Assembly: GCA_964396385.1 (NCBI GenBank)
Contig: CAYNFH010000068.1
Coordinates: 1-27,577 of the forward strand
Length of the DNA stretch: 27,577 nucleotides
Direction of reading: 5' to 3'
From: CAYNFH01 sp964396385
GTDB taxonomy: Bacteria > Armatimonadota > Chthonomonadetes > Chthonomonadales > CAJBBX01
The translations under genes and the position numbers were made by a program. This document shows positions 15,016 through 22,163 of the stretch, one piece after another; position 1 is the first letter of the stretch, and every line of letters begins with the position of its first letter. Below the pieces are notes generated by a model that saw nothing but the letters and a program-made list of their open reading frames with translations, searched no databases and was not told where the DNA came from.

Positions 15016-15127
15016 GGTAAATGGGTAAATGGGTAAATGGGTAAATGAGTGTACGCCCGGAAGCCCCCGGCCCCCAATACTGGGGGAGTCTGAGAAAGGG
15101 ACACCCATTCACCCATTTACTCGTTTA
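15016..15127. repeat. Palindromic octamer cassette between actA and DUF362 gene
   Basis: GGTAAATG x4 (15016-15047), a central hairpin element CCCCCAATACTGGGGGA (15071-15087), then about three inverted octamers (CACCCATT, CACCCATT, TACTCGTT; 15102-15125) reaching the DUF362 stop codon. It fills nearly the whole 121-base gap upstream of actA, where a promoter would be expected; the hairpin may also end DUF362 transcripts. Confidence 0.88.
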
Positions 15128-16525
15128 CTAGTCTTTATGACCGTTGCCGTTCATTCTGGATCGCACGAGGGTGTCTACGGCGGCGAACCCGGCCACCGCC
15201 AGACCGACGGCAGCCAGCGGCCTGGCGATGGTAGCGACCTTGTGGGCCAGGGAGCCGTACTCCAGGTTGTGCTCGGTCCACCGCTCGAACTGTTGCCACT
15301 TCATCACGTCGTTGCCGGGAGCGCCGACGCCGAGACCCTTCATCAGCTCCGGCATGGCCGTTCGCAGGACGGGATGGCCCGGGACGAAGTAGACACGCGG
15401 GTCGTTCTTGTACCTGGGCTTGGCCGCGTCGTCGAACACGACGTAAGGGCCCTCCGTGAGGTGCTGCTCGAAGTGCGGGTCGTCTATCTCGCCGATCATG
15501 ATGGTGGGAGTGCCCTTGAGCCATATCACCTGCCTCAGCTCGCCGCGGCGGAGCATACTGTCCAGCACACTCTTTACGTGGCCGATAGTCCCCTCCAGCG
15601 TCACTCCTTTGCCCACCAGAAGGTTGAGCGGCAGGTAGTTAAAGTCTGTGTGGCCCGGCCACGCTTTGATGGCCACGTCCTCCAGCTTCTCACCCACAAA
15701 GTCGATGGGCTCACGCACGCCCAGGCCCCGCTCCTCCGCCTCCCTGGCGAAATTGAGCTTCTTACAGTCATGACCCAGCAGGCGGCAGATGGCGACGTCG
15801 GTGGCGACCGGGTCCGTGGAAGCGAGGATGCAGCCCGCCCAGTGGGGCTGATCCGCGACAGGACCGTCGCCTTCGCCACAGATAAGGGCATCCACCACGC
15901 AAAGCTTGGGACGGGTGACGGTCATGATGTCCATGAACCGGCCGATCATCTCTTTGTCACCGTGATGGTACTGGCGCCAGTTCTGATTGACGGTACCGAC
16001 CCAGTTCTTGAGGGCGCCGGAGATGGGCTCTATGTGGTGGTTCTTGGCCTTGGGAGCGTCAATGATAACGTCCGCATCGAGGAGGGGCGTGGGGAGGGGG
16101 CACTCCTTAATCACGCGGCCGTTGGGGATCTTGACCTTGCGGTTTGGGGTCTTGTCGCTGCCCAGGTCGATGATCTCGGCACCCTCGCGTTCGGCGATGG
16201 CCAGAACGCCGGTGATCTTCATACAGTCCTGGGAGGAGAAGAAGCCGCCGCTGGACTCCGCGACCTGTACGCGCTTTGCCCCGGCCTCCTTGGCGAGGCG
16301 GATCAGGGCTCCGACCACCAGCGGATCCGTGGTGCAGCCCTCTTCCGCGGAGTAGAAGACGGTCTGGTTCGGCTTGATGAGCACGGTGTTGCCGCGCTTC
16401 ACAAACTGTGACATCCCCCCGAGGAGGTCTATCGCCTGGCGCACCAACGCCAGGACCCGATCCGGGGAGCGGTGCTTCTCATTGGTGTGCGCGATGGCGA
16501 CTGTTGCGCGTCCGTTGGTGGCCAT
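15128..16525 (-). CDS. DUF362 domain protein with C-terminal membrane anchor
   Basis: A 465-residue protein. The DUF362 signature is plain: VLIKPNQTVFYSAEEGCTTDPLVVGALIRLAKEAGAKRVQVAESSGG, DADVIIDAPKAKNHHIEPISGALKNWVG and GCILASTDPVATDVAICRLLG. About residues 435-455 form a membrane helix followed by a charged tail, so it is probably tail-anchored. The family is of unknown biochemical role; some members carry ferredoxin clusters, but no CxxCxxC group is seen here. Start ATG with AAGGGG about seven bases upstream. It is on the same strand as, and 121 bases before, actA, so it might share transcription with the respiratory genes, although the repeat cassette in between makes that uncertain. Confidence 0.88.
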   Translation of the reverse strand: MATNGRATVAIAHTNEKHRSPDRVLALVRQAIDLLGGMSQFVKRGNTVLIKPNQTVFYSAEEGCTTDPLVVGALIRLAKEAGAKRVQVAESSGGFFSSQDCMKITGVLAIAEREGAEIIDLGSDKTPNRKVKIPNGRVIKECPLPTPLLDADVIIDAPKAKNHHIEPISGALKNWVGTVNQNWRQYHHGDKEMIGRFMDIMTVTRPKLCVVDALICGEGDGPVADQPHWAGCILASTDPVATDVAICRLLGHDCKKLNFAREAEERGLGVREPIDFVGEKLEDVAIKAWPGHTDFNYLPLNLLVGKGVTLEGTIGHVKSVLDSMLRRGELRQVIWLKGTPTIMIGEIDDPHFEQHLTEGPYVVFDDAAKPRYKNDPRVYFVPGHPVLRTAMPELMKGLGVGAPGNDVMKWQQFERWTEHNLEYGSLAHKVATIARPLAAVGLAVAGFAAVDTLVRSRMNGNGHKD

Positions 16526-16581
16526 ATTGACGCCCCTTCGCAGAAGAAGGACCCTTGCCGGACTCTACCGTGCCGGCGGGC

Positions 16582-16614
16582 GTACTGTGAGAGCGGTTTG
16601 ATATATCTCAGTAC
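16582..16614. promoter_or_regulatory. Inverted repeat upstream of DUF362 gene
   Basis: GTACTG...CAGTAC arms (16582-16587 and 16609-16614), extended by AGA/TCT inside, around an AT-rich centre GATATATC, 57 bases before the DUF362 start. Could be an operator or part of a promoter; the MarR-type regulator about 300 bases away is a possible but unproven binder. Confidence 0.35.
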
Positions 16615-16654
16615 GATGCTTAGGCGGTCGCGTTCCCGATCCCGGACACCCAAT

Positions 16655-16750
16655 TCAATGGCGCGTCTGGTTGATCAGGAACTTGGCGACGAGCCACCAG
16701 CCTATAATCAGGACGACGATAGCGCCCACCACTCCGGCAAGCATTGCCAT
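16655..16750 (-). CDS. 31-residue single-helix membrane peptide
   Basis: MAMLAGVVGAIVVLIIGWWL begins a 31-residue peptide that is a single membrane helix followed by VAKFLINQTRH, a short basic tail. The ribosome site GGAGGTG lies six bases before the ATG at 16750 and is one of the strongest in the window, which is why I accept this tiny gene. It is divergent from the MarR regulator and upstream of the DUF362 gene on the same strand (129-base gap). Function unknown; small helices of this type often tune a membrane complex or transporter (general inference only). Confidence 0.6.
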   Translation of the reverse strand: MAMLAGVVGAIVVLIIGWWLVAKFLINQTRH

Positions 16751-16832
16751 GGCATTCACCTCCGGTCCGGCGGCCCAGCGGCCCCGAACACTTTCCAGAT
16801 ACGATATAATCGGAACGGTGTTCCACGCGGAT

Positions 16833-16894
16833 GGACGGAAGACGGCCGATGGTGGACGGAATTCGGAGCGGTCACCCGTCATCCGTCGTCCTTT
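16833..16894. repeat. Palindromic heptamer cassette upstream of marR
   Basis: Four heptamers GGACGGA, AGACGGC, CGATGGT, GGACGGA (16833-16860), a short centre ATTCGG, then inverted heptamers AGCGGTC, ACCCGTC, ATCCGTC, GTCCTTT (16867-16894). It ends just before the ribosome site of marR, in the divergent promoter region, so it may affect expression. Confidence 0.7.
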
Positions 16895-16909
16895 TGAGGA
16901 GAGGGAGAG

Positions 16910-17338
16910 ATGGCGGATAACGGGTCTCGGCGGATGACGAAGCAAGAGTTTGAGCGGCTGGCGGACTTCCGGTACGCGCTACGCCAGTTCCTGCGTTATT
17001 CCGAAGAGACGGCCTATTCCGTAGGGCTGACGCCGCAGAAGTACCAGGCGCTCCTGGCGATCCGAGGCTATCCGGACAAGGACCGTGTCTCTATAGGGGA
17101 GCTGGCCGAGCGGCTCCAGATCCGCCATCACAGCGCCGTGGGAATTGTGGACAGGCTGGAGGACCAGGGGCTGGTGGCGAGGGAGCAGGACGAGCAGGAT
17201 CGCCGCATTGTGTGCGTGCGACTGACGCCCCTGGGAGTGGAGATGGTAGAGCGCATTGCGTCCTCCAACACGGACCGGCTCCGGGGGCTCCAGCCGGAGC
17301 TCTCCCGGCTTCTGACCCGCATGATGGAGGCAGAGTAG
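16910..17338 (+). CDS. MarR-family transcriptional regulator
   Basis: A 142-residue winged-helix protein. The dimerisation helices are at both ends (FRYALRQFLRYSEETAYSVGLTPQKYQALLAI, and ERIASSNTDRLRGLQPELSRLLTRM). The DNA-binding core reads VSIGELAERLQIRHHSAVGIVDRLEDQGLVAREQDEQDRRIVCVRLTPLG, with the DxRR wing typical of MarR/OhrR proteins. No conserved redox Cys is visible (the only Cys is in the wing strand), so an OhrR-like peroxide sensor is unlikely. Start ATG behind GAGGAGAGGGAG. MarR proteins usually control their own and divergent genes, here the 31-residue peptide and perhaps the DUF362 gene (inference). Confidence 0.94.
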   Translation: MADNGSRRMTKQEFERLADFRYALRQFLRYSEETAYSVGLTPQKYQALLAIRGYPDKDRVSIGELAERLQIRHHSAVGIVDRLEDQGLVAREQDEQDRRIVCVRLTPLGVEMVERIASSNTDRLRGLQPELSRLLTRMMEAE

Positions 17339-17351
17339 GGCGGGGCTGCCG

Positions 17352-17393
17352 CGATCAGGCCCTCGGCGGAAGCAGCGGGATCGGGCCTGATCG
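17352..17393. terminator. Long inverted repeat after marR
   Basis: Perfect 11-bp arms CGATCAGGCCC (17352-17362) and GGGCCTGATCG (17383-17393), 13 bases after the marR stop. No T-run follows, so a factor-dependent end, an mRNA-stability hairpin or a protein-binding site are all possible. Confidence 0.5.
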
Positions 17394-17424
17394 GGGAGGG
17401 TCCGACCTGGGACCCACGCATCGC

Positions 17425-17511
17425 GCGCGGATCGGCAGTAATCCACTGTCCGCGCAACGAATAACCCCATTATCCCCGTGCCGCGTGACGAGATCGTAGT
17501 CGACGCGGCAC
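17425..17511. promoter_or_regulatory. Two inverted repeats before the SARP-like regulator
   Basis: GCGCGGA...TCCGCGC (17425-17431/17449-17455) and GTGCCGCGT...ACGCGGCAC (17478-17486/17503-17511) lie in the 223-base leader between marR and the large regulator. The second is 50 bases before the start codon and could be an operator or a leader hairpin. No promoter boxes can be named with confidence in this GC-rich DNA. Confidence 0.4.
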
Positions 17512-17561
17512 TTTGAGCGTGACGGGACTACCCGCGCACGTTCCGGCAGAAGAGCAAGACA

Positions 17562-20500
17562 ATGGCCCCCGAGGCGCCACACGTGGCTCCGCTCGAAATC
17601 CGGCTATTCGGCCCCATGGAAGTGCTCGTCCACGGCAGCCCGCTGCCGCGCCTGCGCTCGCGCAAAGGCCAGTGGCTGCTGGCGCACCTGGTACTGCGCG
17701 GCGGCGCGAGCGTGGACCGTTCCTGGATGGCCGGTGTGCTCTGGCCGGACAGCCCCGAGGCGCAATCGCTCGCCAGCCTGCGGCAGAGTCTGGCGGACCT
17801 GCGCAAGGCGCTGGGACCGGAAGCCGGGCGGCTGCTGTCCCCGTCCGGCCGCTCTATCCAGCTAGACCTGACCGGAGTGGACCCGGACGTGCTGCGCTTC
17901 GACGCGTTGGTGCAGAGGGGCGACCCCGGCTCGCTGGAGAGCGCCGTAGCGTTGTACCGCGGGCCGCTTGTAGAAGGGTGCGAGGAGGAGTCGCTCTGGC
18001 AGGAGCGGGCGGCCCGCGAGGAGGTGTGGCTCTGGTGCCTCGATACACTGGCCCGCCAGACCCGGGTCTCCGGCGACCCCAGCCGCGCGGTGGGCTACTA
18101 TTGCCGCCTGGTCGCCGCGGACCCATTGCGGGAAAGCGCTGTGCGCGGGCTGATGCGTGCCCTGGCCGACGCGGGAGACTACGCCGCGGCCACGATAGCG
18201 TATCGCGAGCTTCGGCAGCGGCTGCTGGACGAGGTGCACGGCGAGCCCTCCCGGGAGACCGCGGAACTCTTCCAGCAGATTCGCGCGGACGGGCGCAGCC
18301 GCGCGGCGGGGGCCCGACCCGTTGCCACGGCACAGCCAGAGCGCCCGCCGGCCCGGTATGGGGCCGCCAACGACCTTGCGGGCCGACTGCCCTCCCCGCT
18401 GACGGAGCTCATCGGCCGCGACCTCGAGCTTCGGGAAGTGACGGCCCTGGTTATGCGTGCCCGGCTAGTGACCCTGGCGGGCGCGGGAGGCGTGGGCAAG
18501 ACCCGCCTGGCCATCGAGGCGGCCCGAAGAATGGAGGATCAGTTTGAGGATGGCAGCCGGTTTGTGGACCTGTCGCCGCTCTCGGACCCCAATCTGGTGG
18601 AACAGGCCACGGCCGCGGCTGTGGGCGCTCGAGAGGTTCCGGGCCAGTCCCTGCTAGCCACCCTGAAGGAGGCGCTGCTCTCCCGGTCGGTCCTTCTCGT
18701 CCTGGACAACTGCGAGCACCTGCTGGATGCCTGCGCCGGGTTGGCGGAGGAGCTGCTGCTAGCGTGCCCTGAACTGAAGGTGCTGGCGACCAGCCGGCAG
18801 CCGCTGGGCATCACGGGCGAGTGGGTATGGCGGGTGCCGTCTCTGCCGGTACCGGAGGATGCGCGGTCGGCCCAACCGGATGCCTTGATGCAGTATGAAT
18901 CGGTCCGGCTGTTTGTGGAGCGAGCCCGTGCGGCCCGCTCCGACTTCCGCCTGGAGGGCCCCACCGCGGGCGCGGTGGCACAGATCTGCCGCCGTCTGGA
19001 CGGGATCCCGCTGGCGCTGGAGCTGGCAGCCGGGCGGCTCCGGGGGCTTACGGCGCCGCAGATCTCCGAGCGCCTCGACGACCGATTCCGGCTGCTGACG
19101 GAGGGCAGCCGCACCGCACTACCCCGCCAAAAGACGCTGTCAGCCCTCATCGACTGGAGCTACGACCTGCTCGCAGAGCCGAGCCAACGGCTTCTCCGGC
19201 TGCTGGCCGTCTTCGCGGGAGGGTGCACGGTGGAGGCTGTTGCCGCGGTATGTTGTGAAAAGACGGAGGACGGAAGACAGGGGACGGATGAGGATGGGAG
19301 ATCGAAGACGGAGGATGGAGGACGGGGAACGGAGGCGGCGATGCGCACAGATGCTCCGCGGCTGGAATCTGGCGACTTCAGTACCACCCATGAGCTGCTG
19401 GCTGCCCTGGTAGACCGGTCGCTGGTCCAGATGGAGGTGCTACCGGACGGCTCCCTGCGGTACAGCCTGTTGGATACCATCCGCCAGTACGGCCGCGAAA
19501 GGATGAATGAGCAGGGGGAGCTGGAGGAGCTGCACCGCAGACACGCCGAGTATTTCGCGGAGTTCGCGCAGGCGGCCCAGGAGGGGCTGAACGGTCCAGA
19601 TCAGCTCCAGTGGGTATGGCGCATCGAGCGGGAGCATGAGAACATCCGGACGGCATTGGGAGCCGCGGTGGACGGCATGGTTTCGCACGTTACGGCCTGG
19701 CGGATCGTCTGGGCCATGGCGCGGTTCTGGGGCGTACGGGGTTACCTATCGGAAGCGCGCCGCTGGCTGGAGCAGGTCCTGGCGTTGAGCGAGGAGGAGG
19801 AGCCGGCAGAGGTCCGGGCCGGGGTGCTCAACGCGGCGGGCATCATTGCGAACAACCAGGGAGATTACCAAGCCGCCCGCACGTTTCATGAGGAGGCTCT
19901 TGCGCTCCGCCGGCGTAGCGGCGATGAGAGGGGCATGGCGGGCTCTTTCCACAACCTCGGACTGCACGCGGTGAACACCGGCGACTATGCCCGCGCTCGG
20001 GAGCTCTACGAGAGGGCCCTCGCCATCAATCGTAAGAACGGCAACTATGCGTGGGCAGCGATCAACCTGAACAGCCTGGGATACCTGGCGAACCGTGTGG
20101 GAGACTATGGTGTCGCCCGCCCGTTGCTGGAGGAGGCGCTCGCTCTGAGCGAGGAGCATGGACTGCTGCGCAACCGTGCCGCGGTGCTGGACAACTTGGG
20201 CGACATCGCGTACCACGAGGGGGACCTGGAGCTTGCCCAGGAGCGCTACTCCGCGGCGCTAGGCATCAACCGTGAGATGGGCAACGTGGGATGGGTCTCG
20301 GTTGCACTGCTGGGACTGGGGAACGTGGCTGTGAGGCGGAACGATCCTGAAGAGGCGTGCCGCTGCCTGCGCGAGAGCCTGGAGATCGCGCGAGACAGGG
20401 GCGACAAGCGCATCATTGCCGAAGCGCTGAGCGGTTACGCCAGGGTCGCCGCGAGCCTGAACCGGAAGGATCTGGCCGTCCACCTCTATGCCGCATCCGA

Positions 20501-20678
20501 GCGCCTCCGGCAGGAGATGGGACTCGCGGCGGCGCCCGTAGAGGCACGTGCTCTCGAACAGGAGATCGCCGGGCTGAGGATCGGACTGGGTGAGGAGAGC
20601 TTCCGGCGAGCGTGGTCGGACGGCGCGTCAGCCCCGGTGGAGGCGGTGGTGGAGCGGGCTCTGGCGGAGTGCCGGTAG
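17562..20678 (+). CDS. Large SARP/BTAD-NB-ARC-TPR transcriptional regulator (AfsR-like)
   Basis: A 1038-residue multidomain regulator. Residues about 10-105: OmpR-like winged helix of SARP type (LEIRLFGPMEVLVHG, LWPDSPEAQSLASLRQSLADLRKAL). About 110-245: bacterial transcriptional activation domain. About 290-560: NB-ARC/STAND ATPase with Walker A GAGGVGKTR (near 307-315), Walker B VLLVLDNCEH (near 378) and ATSRQPLGITGEWVWRVPSL. About 745-1000: TPR repeats, probably the signal-sensing part. Between the ATPase and the next helical block, residues about 565-595 (EKTEDGRQGTDEDG...) are the translation of a purine-rich heptamer array. The start is the ATG at 17562, with a weak AGAAGAG upstream. 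The targets are not known; no secondary-metabolite genes are in the window. Confidence 0.93.
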   Translation: MAPEAPHVAPLEIRLFGPMEVLVHGSPLPRLRSRKGQWLLAHLVLRGGASVDRSWMAGVLWPDSPEAQSLASLRQSLADLRKALGPEAGRLLSPSGRSIQLDLTGVDPDVLRFDALVQRGDPGSLESAVALYRGPLVEGCEEESLWQERAAREEVWLWCLDTLARQTRVSGDPSRAVGYYCRLVAADPLRESAVRGLMRALADAGDYAAATIAYRELRQRLLDEVHGEPSRETAELFQQIRADGRSRAAGARPVATAQPERPPARYGAANDLAGRLPSPLTELIGRDLELREVTALVMRARLVTLAGAGGVGKTRLAIEAARRMEDQFEDGSRFVDLSPLSDPNLVEQATAAAVGAREVPGQSLLATLKEALLSRSVLLVLDNCEHLLDACAGLAEELLLACPELKVLATSRQPLGITGEWVWRVPSLPVPEDARSAQPDALMQYESVRLFVERARAARSDFRLEGPTAGAVAQICRRLDGIPLALELAAGRLRGLTAPQISERLDDRFRLLTEGSRTALPRQKTLSALIDWSYDLLAEPSQRLLRLLAVFAGGCTVEAVAAVCCEKTEDGRQGTDEDGRSKTEDGGRGTEAAMRTDAPRLESGDFSTTHELLAALVDRSLVQMEVLPDGSLRYSLLDTIRQYGRERMNEQGELEELHRRHAEYFAEFAQAAQEGLNGPDQLQWVWRIEREHENIRTALGAAVDGMVSHVTAWRIVWAMARFWGVRGYLSEARRWLEQVLALSEEEEPAEVRAGVLNAAGIIANNQGDYQAARTFHEEALALRRRSGDERGMAGSFHNLGLHAVNTGDYARARELYERALAINRKNGNYAWAAINLNSLGYLANRVGDYGVARPLLEEALALSEEHGLLRNRAAVLDNLGDIAYHEGDLELAQERYSAALGINREMGNVGWVSVALLGLGNVAVRRNDPEEACRCLRESLEIARDRGDKRIIAEALSGYARVAASLNRKDLAVHLYAASERLRQEMGLAAAPVEARALEQEIAGLRIGLGEESFRRAWSDGASAPVEAVVERALAECR
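19259..19332. repeat. Imperfect heptamer array GAAGACG, inside the SARP-like regulator
   Basis: Ten or so units related to GARGACG, some decayed, followed at about 19371 by GGCGACTTCAGTACC, similar to the core at 13361. Translated as an acidic, Gly-rich insert between the ATPase and the following domain. Confidence 0.82.
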
Positions 20679-20702
20679 GTCGCGGGCCCAATGAAGGCTC
20701 CG

Positions 20703-20726
20703 AGCGTTCAGGCGTTCGGGTGATTA
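20703..20726. repeat. Short octamer array GGCGTTCG
   Basis: Three units AGCGTTCA, GGCGTTCG, GGTGATTA just after the stop of the large regulator; a decayed relative of the GGTGTTCA arrays. Confidence 0.6.
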
Positions 20727-20748
20727 GTGCAGGGCTTCTCGGGACCAC

Positions 20749-20793
20749 AAAAAGAGGTCCGGGAGCGGATCCCGTAAGCCCCGCCACCCGGAC
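20749..20793 (-). terminator. Rho-independent terminator of the HAF-repeat gene
   Basis: Read on the minus strand: GTCCGGG, a 23-base interior, CCCGGAC, then CTCTTTTT. It lies 78 bases after the stop of the HAF gene. The convergent plus-strand regulator ends at 20678, so the hairpin may serve both, but the T-run favours the minus strand. Confidence 0.6.
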
Positions 20794-20870
20794 ATCGTCA
20801 TGTGGGTACTCTATGCTAGCCCGGAAGCGCGGTTGTTCGCTTCTTCCAGGTTGCTAAAGTCTGCGGTCGA

Positions 20871-21938
20871 CTAATACGGCAGGAGCAGGACCGCGTGTGT
20901 GGCGCCGCCGTCTGTGGCGGTGGCTGCAATCCAACCGTTGTCGTTAATGCAATTTGCTTCGGTGATAGTCCACGCGGAGCCGTCTTCGATGAGACTGTTG
21001 AGGTCCCGCATGGGGTGCGCCTTATGCCAGATGAACCCGTGACGCACGCCGTCAGGCAGGGTTGAGTAGCCGACGACCACACCGTTGGAGTTAATGCTGT
21101 GAGCAACGCCGATACTTCCGCCAAGGGTTCCTAGGTCCGTCAGCTCGCCTCCCAAAGTCCAGAGAGCTGCGTGGGTCTCTGAGTCGCCGCCAATATTGGA
21201 GCAGCCCACTATCTGGCCCTGATCGTTGATCGCCTGAGCGTTGCCTTGGGTTCCGCCCAGGGTGGGCAGGTCCGTCATTCCATCATCGGCGTCCCACCAG
21301 AAGGCGCGCTGCTCACCGGTATCCGTAAGTGACCAGCCGACCACGATGCGGGATTCGCTGATGTCTTGGGCGCAGCTTCCGTAGCCACCGAGGCTGCCCA
21401 AGTCCTGCATTCCGTTATCTGGGTCCCAGACAAATGCGTGGAAGCTCGTATCGCCAGGAAGGAAGGCTTCGCCTACGACCTCACCGTTATCGTTGACGCC
21501 ATTAGCCAGGCTAGCGGAACCGCCCAGCGTACCCAGGTCCAGCAATAAGGAGCCGTAGTTATCCCAGGCGACGGCGTGTCCGTTATTCGAATCGAGAAAG
21601 GCAAACCCAACAACCAGCCCGGTACTATTGACACCACGCGCCTGGCTGAAGTAGTGCTGGAAGGTCTCTCCGATGTTGGTCATGGGATCGACGCCTCCGT
21701 CGTTGTCGCAGCCGGGAGCCTTGTACTGACAGACAAAGGCTTGATAGCACGAGTTGTTAGGCACATAGGAGGAGCCGACAACCGTGCCGTCGTTGGTGAG
21801 ATCCCACGAGCTGCTGTAGCTGCCACCGAGAGTGCCCAGGTCAATGAGCCTGTACTGTGGAGTTGCGCAGGCCGGCGAGGCCACGGCGATAACGAGGACG
21901 CCCAATAGAGCGGCTCGCACTGAGCGGACAGTGCACAT
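20871..21938 (-). CDS. Secreted HAF-repeat protein
   Basis: A 355-residue protein with a signal peptide (about residues 1-25, ending SPACA). The mature part consists of about seven HAF repeats, seen as DLGTLGGSYSSSWDLTNDGTVVGSS, then LGTLGGSASLANGVNDNGEVVGEA...HAFVWD and so on. HAF proteins are predicted extracellular beta-propeller-like proteins of unknown function. Four Cys in the first repeat region (SCYQAFVCQYKAPGCDND) may form disulfides. The ATG at 21938 has AAAGGAG eight bases upstream. It is a single gene with its own terminator; the 225 bases upstream to the next gene show nothing else. Confidence 0.93.
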   Translation of the reverse strand: MCTVRSVRAALLGVLVIAVASPACATPQYRLIDLGTLGGSYSSSWDLTNDGTVVGSSYVPNNSCYQAFVCQYKAPGCDNDGGVDPMTNIGETFQHYFSQARGVNSTGLVVGFAFLDSNNGHAVAWDNYGSLLLDLGTLGGSASLANGVNDNGEVVGEAFLPGDTSFHAFVWDPDNGMQDLGSLGGYGSCAQDISESRIVVGWSLTDTGEQRAFWWDADDGMTDLPTLGGTQGNAQAINDQGQIVGCSNIGGDSETHAALWTLGGELTDLGTLGGSIGVAHSINSNGVVVGYSTLPDGVRHGFIWHKAHPMRDLNSLIEDGSAWTITEANCINDNGWIAATATDGGATHAVLLLPY

Positions 21939-22163
21939 GAAGGGTCTCCTTTATAAGTGAACGGATGCAAGACAAGGGGGTATCAGCGGTCTTCCGCACT
22001 ACTCTGCTGGAGTGCTCATGTACAAAATGCCACCATGGCGCGTGGCGTGCAAGGAGGGGACGCTAGTAACAGTGCGGGAATCCGGACGAAATGGGGAACG
22101 GTGCCGCTCGATCACAGAGCCGGCGCCGCTTACACGGATCGGCGCGCATCGCCAGGGCCACGG

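Noticed and set aside
15029..16411. 460-residue plus-strand open frame
   Set aside because: Antisense to the DUF362 gene, which has clear family motifs and a ribosome site.
17562..20678. Start of a natural-product gene cluster because of the SARP-like regulator
   Set aside because: No synthase, transporter or tailoring gene is found in the window; such regulators are common in these phyla outside clusters.
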